A DNA stretch of 64,000 bases. Source: Pleurotus ostreatus/Saccharomyces cerevisiae fusant (lineage: Eukaryota; Opisthokonta). The first letter of the stretch is position 1. Each line of letters opens with the position of its first letter. The DNA is taken from NCBI GenBank assembly GCA_024196135.1, contig JAMQCK010000016.1, positions 158,305 to 222,304 on the forward strand, given 5' to 3'. Of the stretch, positions 56,044 through 64,000 are shown piece by piece. The position numbers were made by a program, and so were the translations under genes. Under the pieces are notes generated by a model. That model saw only the letters and a list, made by a program, of their open reading frames with translations. It made no database searches and was not told the DNA's origin.

Positions 56044-57134
56044 ATGTCCCTCCGAGCGACGAACACGACTAAAGATGCCGCAAACAGACACGTGAATGAG
56101 ATGCTGGATGCATTGCGGTGCGTCTCCTGCCCTCTTTCCCCCCTTCCCCAGCTCACATTCCCTCCTTCAGCGGCGAACACTTCCGCCACACGCAGAACGT
56201 CTCGCGCGTCCGCCGTGCCCCACCCCCATCCATAAACCGCGCCGCCCCCACGCTCCCCTTCTTCCTCGAATACTACGCCGCCGCGCAGCCGACCGCCGGA
56301 CCCAGCACACCGCCGCCGGGCTCAGGATCAGGGTCGGGGCAGCCGAAGCGCCAGTCTGGTCCGCCCCCGCCGCGCAGCTGGACGCGATCGTCGACTAACC
56401 CTGATGCAGAGCGTGCGCCCAGTCTGCGCTATAAGTGCCTCCCGCACGTGTTCGCGCACCTGCCCGGGCCATCGCATGCGGAGGGCTTCCCGACGCTGGC
56501 GCTCGTGTGCCTTCGCGCGCTGCTTGCGCTGTATACGCCCGAGGAGATCGTGGAGGACGTGGCACCCTTGCTTCCTGGCCATCTCCGACGGTTGCTCGTG
56601 CGTGATGCGGCGATGCATGCGCCATTTTCTACTGCGCAACTGTTGGAGCTTGGTGGGGAAGAGGGCCACATCGAGGGCGAACTCGTCGTCGTCGGTCCAG
56701 CAGCAGGCCTTCGCGAAGAACACGTCACCCGATTAGCGGACAGCGCCCGCGCGCAGGCCACATCAGAAGACTGGGACGCCGACGATGACACAGGGACGCC
56801 TCCCCTGCAAACGCTCGTACTCATGTCAGCACGACTCACACCGACTGCGTTACTCAAGCTCCCTCCCTCGATTACCCATCTCGCCCTCATCAACCTCCCG
56901 GAACCCATCTTACTGCATCGACTGCCTGGTGTTTGTCCACTACTGATCTACCTCGACCTCTCGCACAACACCTGGCTAAGCAAGACCGAGCGTCGCGCAG
57001 ACCTCACCAGGATAGAATGGCCACGCTGGACACAGTTACGGCGACTGGCCTTGATAGGATGCTACATACCCGACGAGCTCCCCATGAAGGTGAACAAGTC
57101 ACGCTGGGACGACGTCGATATCATCTCGACTTAA
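56044..57134 (+). CDS. Hypothetical leucine-rich-repeat-like protein
   Basis: Two exons (56044-56117, 56171-57134) give 345 aa: MSLRATNTTKDAANRHVNEM and, after the splice, GEHFRHTQNVSRVRRAPPPS. A Pro/Gly/Ser-rich stretch (about 60-95) precedes a helical part (LRYKCLPHVFAHLPG, PTLALVCLRALLALYTPEEI). The C-terminal third has LRR-like repeats: LQTLVLMSARLTPTALLKLP, ITHLALINLPEPILLHRLPG, LLIYLDLSHNTW and LRRLALIGCYIPDE. The fold resembles F-box/LRR proteins of basidiomycetes, but I see no convincing F-box. The role is unknown. Confidence 0.65.
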
Positions 57135-57345
57135 TGTTGAGGTCGTCGCGACGTAGACATTACAGACATCATAGATCATCATAATCATCATAGGCCTTTC
57201 TCTGGCGTTATTCATATACAAAAGTGGAAGCGGTGGATGTAGCTGTACAATGGAGTGCGATGGATGGATCCGAGAAAAGTGTGCAAAGTGTCCCTGTATA
57301 TGGAGGCCGTGATTGAGAAGGTAAGCGACAGTCGGCATGAGCTTG

Positions 57346-58482
57346 CTACGACCTAGCGTCGAGGAAGTCTTGGATGCTGAACTGTGGCACAGGTTGCTGA
57401 GCGATGCATAAGCTGGGAGAAGGTGCGCATGTATAGTGTGGTCGTACCTCTTCGGGAACGGTAGCCTTGCCCTGTTGAGAGACGCCCCCATCGGCGGGTT
57501 TGGTGGGAGGGACGGGCGCACCAGGTTTCGCCTTGATGCGCAGGTCGTGCATGAACGACCATATTGTGGACGTATACCGCGTGTAGTACTCCAGCCGCGA
57601 TATCACCGGCCGGCCCATGCGATCTGCGTTCCACAGTCAGCGCCACGAACATCCATGCCGCTCGCACGACTCACAAAGTATCGCACTGTTGATCTGCTCA
57701 GCGACAGCTGCCCGCCGCGCCTGCGACATGTACTTCGCAAGCGAACGCTCGTCCTCGGGCGGGCGGTACAGCAGCAAGGCGGATACGTGGCCGAGTTCCT
57801 CTTCGTATGTGCGCCGGTCGCGCGCGTTGGGCAACCGCTTCGCAAGAGCATACAGCTTCGTTCCCTTCGCGATCAGCTCCTCCTCGGACAGCCGTGGGGC
57901 GGGTTGGGGAGTGTCGGAAGTGGCGGTGGTGTCTGTTTCCGGGCAGCCAGGCGGTGGTCGCGTACGGCAGGCCTCAATGAACGCCTGAATGCGGAGGTTC
58001 AACACGAGGTGTGCGGGGTCGACCGATGTGCGGGGCACGTATGTCGACCGAGTTGACGCAGGGGCCGACGCCTCCCCCTCCCCACTCAGCACAGAGGGAA
58101 ACTCGCGCGCGAGCAGGTCCGTCGCCGCGTCGACTTCGCCCAGCAGGAGGTGCCGACGGATCTCTATAGGTCGAAGATCAGCGTTCCGCATTCGCTGCTT
58201 ATGGAGACGCACCCTCGCGTTTGCGCGCCTCCTGCAGTACATCCTCTGGTAGAGGCGCCGAGTCTAGTGTAGCGCTCATAATCTCGTCTCCATCTGCGTC
58301 AAGGCGGGGGGAGCTGCCGCGAGCGAGGGCGCGAGCGGTGTTGACGTAGCCGCTATGGCATAGGTAATCCAGGACGAGCGAGCGCTGTTGTATAGTGAGC
58401 ATGTAGAGCGCTGTCGTCTGAATGAGCTCACCAGTTCCGCTGAGGATGGCGGGGAGGATGGGACCCGCTGAGGGGGCGCCAT
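57346..58482 (-). CDS. LisH-CTLH-CRA domain protein (RanBPM/GID complex type)
   Basis: The start at 58482 is MAPPQRVPSSPPSSAEL. After the first intron comes the LisH motif (LVLDYLCHSGYVNTARALAR), then the CTLH stretch (EIRRHLLLGEVDAATDLLAR). The CRA region includes LVLNLRIQAFIEACR, LIAKGTKLYALAKRLPNARD, RTYEEELGHVSALLLYRPPE and MSQARRAAVAEQINSAIL. It ends QFSIQDFLDARS at 57346. No SPRY domain is present, so it resembles the RanBPM C-terminal half or Gid8 rather than full RanBPM. Such proteins scaffold the GID/CTLH ubiquitin ligase. Several introns of about 50 nt are in frame. Confidence 0.8.
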
Positions 58483-59176
58483 GGCGGACAAGAACAAAGA
58501 CGGCAGCCGAAAGCTCGTGCGTGATGCGCCCTGATGCGCCCCATCCCCATCAGGAAGGCTTTGTTCTTGCCCAAACGGCAATTCAACACGTGTATCATTT
58601 TCTTTCCCAACCGCCATCTCCGCACGATATATCACGGCAGTTGATAGCGCTGCATCTCTGTCTCCGCCTGATATCTGCCTATGTAAATCTCAGAGCACGG
58701 GCAATGTTGATACAGGGAAGTACGTCGCTGGCCAAACAAAAGCAGTATGTCATGAACTACGCGTCAAATGGTTCCGACGCTGAGGTTATTCTACAGTGTA
58801 CTATCAGCTGCCATTGGACGGCAACTCTATGACTACGCGTAACTATAGTCATGGCGTCGCGCCGTATCAATCGTTGCCTTCCCTTGCGCAGCGTTTGCTG
58901 TCACAACTACGGCCCAAGTCCAACCATGAAAGCGAGAGCTATCCCAGACCTTTCTGGTGACTTCACCTCCTTCATGAAGTCCATCTACTAGCATGCTGCT
59001 ACTCCGCCATCAATGAGTCTGATTGACAGCTCGCGGAAGCCGCTCCAACAGACCCAAAAGCTCAGTGGCGCGAGCTTGACCACTTTCCTTCTTCACCTCC
59101 CTCTACTCAGCCTCGACGTTCCGTCCTTTCCTTACCACCTCGCCTTTCTGCATATCCAAGCCTGAGCAGCTCAGAG
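58483..59176. other. Divergent spacer between the CTLH and Argonaute genes
   Basis: No supported gene. A short tandem repeat (TGATGCGCCC twice, about 58521-58542) lies near the left end. An upstream non-coding exon of Argonaute cannot be excluded. Confidence 0.4.
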
Positions 59177-62100
59177 ATGTCTCGCCCTTCCCATCGAGAG
59201 TCGAGAGGGTCACACCCGGCAATGCCACAACAGCCTGTCAGGGCGCCGGCCAGCAAGCCCGGCAGGGTCATCACAGTTCATACCAACCATGTAGCCATCA
59301 AGCAGTGAGTCGGGAATGTTGCACACGAACCCATGGACATGACTGACGATTCGCGTAGACTTCCTCGCGCGACGTACTACCTATACACGGGTGTGCCCAT
59401 TTCTTGCTCTTCAACTCATGAGATCTGACCATGCCCGCTCTTCTTCACTTCTAGTCGGTAAGCCGACTCAATACTTGCCTACGTGAGGGTTCTCATCTTG
59501 CACAGGCATCGTTTCGCGTAGCAAGCGGGGAGAATGGCGGGAGGAGAAGCACAGCGAGAAGCGCATTCGTGTCATCGATCGCCTCCAGGAAAGAGTCGCC
59601 CCGCAGTCCTTTGTCAACTGTGTGTTCGACGGCATGAACCTCCTGTTCGTTCCGTACGTCTTGGCCATGCCTGGAGAAGGCAACAGTATCAGAGTGCGTG
59701 CACTTCGCAGCTTGTCGTCAGTTCTCCTTACCAAGGATTCCCAGTTTCCCGTCAACATGGGCAGTGGCCCCACGCCGTCTCCCAACGCGGAGTACAGAGT
59801 CACCATCACCAGGACCACACATCCGGGTATCAAGACAGCGTACGCAGTCGAGTGTCTATCTGCGCCCGTCACTAACCCCCCTTCAAAGGGATGTTGAGGA
59901 CCTAATTAAGAAGCACCGAGGCGCTCCGAGCACGCAAGCCCTCCAAGTGATCAATCTCCTGCAGTTGATCATTCGTCAACACTCGAACAAGTAAGCCTCC
60001 CGTGGCCTCAACCCGCCATCGAACTAAGGGCTCCCCAGTTTGATGAAGCCCGCCGTCAATGCGAAGGCGTACTTCACCAACAAGGATAGGCATGTTTTCC
60101 AGGGTACCCCTATCGAGCTCTGGCGAGGATACTTTCAGTGCGTACGCGTCTTCCCCATCGAATCGATTGCTTGCTCAGTAGGACACAGGTCCGTCCGCCC
60201 TACGATTGGTCGCTTGCTCATCAACATTGACACGACTGTCGCGCCTTTGTACGTGTTCGTGATAAGCCTTTTCCCCTTCACTGACGCGATCGCAGCATCG
60301 CCCCAGGCGGCGTCATCGATTTTATGCTGAGCATTATCGGCTCGAACAACGTCGCGCATCTTGCCATTCCCGAGACGCACCCGAACTACCAGAAGCTCAG
60401 TCGCGCTGTCAAAAATTTACAGATCACGGTCAAATTCAACAAAGCGCCTACCAAAATCATCCGTGGCCTGGAGCCGCGCGCCGGCCACTTCACATTCCAC
60501 AACGATCAGAAGGGGCGGAGCATGTCTGTTCAGGTGAGTACCGTCGTCGTCTTGCGTCCTTCCTCATATGAACGTTAGTCAGTCGCATTACCATCGCGCA
60601 CATGGATATAGAATGGCCTACCCGGACATCATTGGCTTGCGACTCACGGGTCCGAGTGCGCCTAACCCGGTCATCGTCCCCGCCGAGCTCTGCACCCTGA
60701 AGCCCTTCCAGTTCTACAAGCGGAAGCTGGACGAGAATATGACGGCTCAGACAGTCAAGTTCGCCACCCTGAAGCCTAAGGAGCGGAAGGACAAGATTTT
60801 GAAGGGCCTTGGGGGAGGTGTCGACTCGCCAGTATGCTTTTCCCGCAGCGTTGTTCAAGAAGGCGGCGCACTGATCCGTTCGATAGATTCAGCACTATCA
60901 GCAGTCGTCGTATATCCGGGCGGCCGGAATGGTAATCGGTCAAGAGCTAGAGCAAGTACAAGGAAGGATGCTCCCCCCTCCCACGCTTCTTTACGATCAA
61001 CCTGCGATATACGCCCAGCAGCCGCAGAAGCGGCCGTCCGAGGTAGGTTCACTCGAGTAGTCGCAGAGCTGAATTGACATATCTCCCGTTAGGTTCCTCG
61101 AGGCGGCGCGTGGAACATGGTCGGCAAGAGGGTCGCCAAGCCACGCCACCTGAGCAACTGGGCTGCAGTCAACTTCGCGCCCGCCATATCCGACGGGCGC
61201 GCGACTGACTTCATCAAGCGTCTTGTCGACGCTTGCCAGAGATTAGGTGAGTTGTCTGCACCGCAGGCGACATGCTGAAGAGCTCATCCTCTACTTCAGG
61301 CATGGGTTCGTAAGCTTGTGACGCCCACTATCCCGTCTGAACTCTTCAAACAGGTGTCGACCCGCCGGCTATCAGTCATCCCATCAATGGAGACGGCCTG
61401 AACACCGAGAAATATCTGGAGAAAGCGTATGGGCGTCTCGATCACAAAAGGCCTCCTTTACTCCTGATATTTCTGCCTCAAAATGCCAAGGGTATACGTC
61501 AACGCGTGAAGCATTGGGGCGATATCCAGTGCGGTACGTGTGCATCGTGCACCCTTGATAATCTGCTGATGCTTCCAAAGGGGTGATCACGCAGTGTGTT
61601 CGTGAACTAAAGGTCAAAGGAGCGAACGACCAGTACTTCAATGACCTGAGCATCAAGTACGTTTATCAAGTGTTTCGTCTCCTGTTCGGCCTCAACTCTT
61701 TGTAGGCTCAATGCTCGTTTGGGAGGTGTAATGGCGCAAGTCCAATCTCCGGTGATGGACCTTCTACAGGAGAAGACGACCATGGTCGTTGGTGAGTCGC
61801 CACCCTGTTGCGATTTTTCCGGCTGCTCACAATCCTCTTGCAGGAGCCGACGTCAGCCATCCCGGCCCTGGGCAGACGCGTCCTTCAATGGTCAGCCTCG
61901 TCTACTCGCACGGCAGAGATGCGGCGCGGTTCAACGCGATCACCGATATACAAGACGCTCGCACCGAGCGCATCGAGAACATGCGCGACTACGCATACAA
62001 AGCTATTCAGGGCTTCGTCAACATGAACAACCGGGAAGACATACCGATCAAGCTGTTCCCGCAACGCGTCGTGTTGTACCGAGACGGCATCAGCGAAGGA

Positions 62101-63007
62101 GAGTTCCACAACGTGGCCGCGCAGGAGGTCGCAGACTTCAAATGTAAAATTGGACTGCGTGATATCTCCGTTCGAGCTCTGACCATCATTGGAATGCTAG
62201 CGGGCGTCGAGAAGGCTTTGAACAAGTACAAAAGCGCTGGACGAGCACCGCCCGACGCGCCAGGTCCTGAAGTGGCATACATCGTTGTCGGCAAACGGTC
62301 AGTCGTATCTTCCGCGCACAATGTTACGATACTGAAGCTTTGTAATAGACACCATGTTGTGTTCTTTCCCAGCGACAAGCGGGATGATGATGGGAAGACC
62401 GGTAACCTGCCTAGCGGCTTCGTCACCGACCGCGGACTTGAAAGTCCCTTCGCGCGCGACTTCTTCCTCCAGAGTCATTCGGCCATCCAAGGAAGTCAGT
62501 ATCATCTGTTGGCGCATTTGACTAATACTCATGATCGCTATATAGCGTCACGTAGCTCGCACTACGTCGTCTTGCACAACGATATTCGGGATTTCGATGT
62601 TGAGCTGTGAGTACTTATCTACACAGTAGCCTTTGTTCTCACCAACGCACGGGGTGTAGCTTCAAGCAATTGTCGTTTCATCTCTGCCATACGTACGCCA
62701 AGGCCACTCGCGCCGTGTCGATTCCTTCCCCGGTCTACTGTAAGCATTTAACGCTTTCTCTTCTTCGCCTGAAGCTGATGTACATCCCCTATAGACGCCG
62801 ATGTGAGCACGGCCGCGTAATGATGGTCTTGGACCATGTACTGACGGTACCCTGCAGCTCGCCTGCGCCCGCGGTGCCTTCCACGTCAATACGAACTCTC
62901 ACGTCGACTTCGACAGCGACTCAGGCAAATCGATCGACATGGCGCTGTGGCGCTCGGAATTCAAGCAGCCGCAGAAGGACATCGGCCGAATGATGTATTT
63001 CCTGTAA
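59177..63007 (+). CDS. Argonaute protein
   Basis: Intron-rich gene starting MSRPSHRESRGSHPAMPQQP and ending GRMMYFL, roughly 900 aa. The N domain has VITVHTNHVAIKQ and SRSKRGEWREEKHSEKRIRV. The linker has GYFQSVRPTIGRLLINIDTT, and PAZ follows. PAZ/L2 has MAYPDIIGLRLTG, VIVPAELCTLKPFQFYKRKL and FATLKPKERKDKIL. MID has PPLLLIFLPQ and QRVKHWGDIQCGVITQCV. PIWI has GADVSHPGP, RIENMRDYAYKAIQGFV, VLYRDGISEGEF, SHYVVLHND and VYYADLACARGAFHV. The tetrad reads Asp (61849-61851), Glu (61975-61977), Asp (62083-62085) and Asp (62800-62802), a DEDD set as in slicing-competent yeast Argonaute. The start is chosen as the first ATG of an open exon joined by a clean splice to the N domain. It acts in RNA silencing. 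Confidence 0.92.
62795..62802 (+). other. 8-nt microexon of Argonaute carrying the last catalytic Asp
   Basis: The upstream exon ends at 62739 with GTC TAC T. The acceptor CCCCTATAG precedes ACGCCGAT, then the donor GTGAGC. The next exon opens CTCGCC at 62858. Only this splicing gives YYADLACARG in frame, the expected PIWI motif. Confidence 0.8.
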
Positions 63008-63341
63008 ATCTTTATCTCGCCGTGGTCGTCACCACCCTCCCTCTCTGCCTCAAGTGCAGTTCTCTCGCATTGGTGACACCTTCTCGTTCTTCTTCGGCGT
63101 GCCTTTCATATCCCCCGTCGCGCCCTTTTGTCTTCATATCTTTACTCTCCTGTCTTGCACTTGTAGCCGAACCAACCAAAATGTACTTGTAACGAGTCAA
63201 TCATCCATGTCTAAGAGCGTCTCTTCGTCGTAATGTTACATGATAAGTATTGTTTACAGTGCGAGGATGTGCCGTATAATGAGCGGACTCGGTTTGTGCA
63301 GCCTTAGACCGCGCTGGCCATTGTACCAACTGACAGCACGA

Positions 63342-64000
63342 TTAGTCGCTGTCGTACATGATCACATCCTCATCGTCGTCCACACCCCAATCTGGCGTCG
63401 GGCTCCGCTCCTTCTGCTTCTGCTTTGCGCTCTGATTGCGCACGGGTGCACGAGGTGCACGAGCACCGCCCGCGCCTACGGGGCCAGACTCCCGCGGAAG
63501 CTCGCGCGGGACATTGCGACCGAGCGTGTGCCCCGAGCTTCCCCACTGGTGCGCGGTGGACTCCGTGTTCTCCTTCTCCTTTTCCTTACCCTTCGCAGAG
63601 GTGGAGGCAGAGTATCCGGGCGCGGGTCTCCCACTGAGGGTGGCGCCGGAACCGGAGAAGGATTGGACACCCTGTGTGATCGCTTGTGTCAGTACAGGTG
63701 CATAGGTAGAGTGATAGGGCGGCGAGCACAAGTCATCCGAGGGGAGAGAAAGCTACTGGTACGCACAGAAGGTGCACCTGGCGAGCCTGGTGAGGCAGGT
63801 GCATTAGGTGGTTGATAGGGAGGTATGTTGAATCCGAAGAAGAGCTGGCCAAAAGGCAAGTTGAGTGGGCCAGGTACGCGCGTCCCAGACTCTAGAGTTT
63901 CGTTGGAGACGATCTTGCGATTGCTGTAAAAGATGTTAGCATATGTCCAGAGTCCGGAGAAAGAAACCACATACTCGGTCTTGATGATCTTGCTCCCTTC
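63342..64000 (-). CDS. Probable UFD1 C-terminal part (5' part beyond the window)
   Basis: Reads on the minus strand from the right edge: GSKIIKTDNRKIVSNET after a 50-nt intron, then SGTRVPGPLNLPFGQLFFGF, a Pro-rich NIPPYQPPNAPASPGSPGAP, another intron, and GVQSFSGSGATLSGRPAPG. A disordered basic tail follows, ending DDDEDVIMYDSD at 63342. The SFSGSG.TLSGR element resembles the C-terminal motifs of UFD1, the Cdc48/Npl4 cofactor, and the preceding LNLP.GQLFFGF also fits that family. The diagnostic N-terminal domain lies outside the window, so the assignment is tentative. Confidence 0.5.

Noticed and set aside
55652..56095. A 147-codon plus-strand open frame
   Set aside because: It has no recognisable motif, overlaps the start of the spliced LRR-like gene in another frame, and shows no splice or promoter support.

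Overview
The window is nuclear DNA of a filamentous basidiomycete, most likely an Agaricomycete. It has dense genes with many introns of about 50 nt, GC-rich coding sequence, a Plavaka-type DNA transposon, a DUF7918 protein, a GH55 glucanase and a fungal Argonaute. I cannot fix the genus from sequence alone.

Layout. 1-2013: a divergent pair of genes from two unrecognised families, here called A (minus strand, partial) and B (plus strand, interrupted by an in-frame stop). 2226-18405: conserved housekeeping genes: a Ser/Pro-rich hypothetical protein, LUC7 (U1 snRNP), a large putative regulator, a USP48-like deubiquitinase and GPI-transamidase subunit GAA1. 18731-35550: an accessory island of further A and B copies in the order A2(+), B3(-), A3(+), a relic A exon, B4(-), A4(+), A5 relic. 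A4 is split by a 6,652-bp Plavaka/CMC-type transposon at 26858-33509. 35740-64000: ordinary genes again: DnaJ-ankyrin protein, BCS1, SAM37/metaxin, TAF7, a DUF7918 protein, AP endonuclease with a MITE in its first intron, XAP5/FAM50, mitochondrial uS13, IWR1 with a diverged tandem paralog, GH55 exo-beta-1,3-glucanase, an LRR-like protein, a LisH-CTLH-CRA protein (RanBPM/GID type), Argonaute, and the C-terminal part of a probable UFD1.

The most unusual content is the A/B cassette. Three A/B pairs are arranged head to head across an intergenic promoter of nearly constant size (424, 409 and 395 bp), with TATA-like boxes at both ends of each. Exon structure is conserved within each family (A: four exons; B: three exons). 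Around these pairs lie signs of rapid turnover: an orphan A with half a promoter, a nonsense codon in one B, isolated relic exons, and a transposon insertion with perfect 13-bp terminal repeats and a TG target duplication. I recognise neither family. The fixed two-gene architecture, duplication as a unit and frequent decay make it the best candidate here for an undescribed system. Its function is unknown.

Most remaining genes form divergent pairs with promoters of only 100-300 bp (USP48/GAA1, DnaJ/BCS1, SAM37/TAF7, XAP5/uS13m). Gene models were spliced by eye from GT/GC...AG sites, reading frame and paralog or family comparison. No search or alignment program was run.
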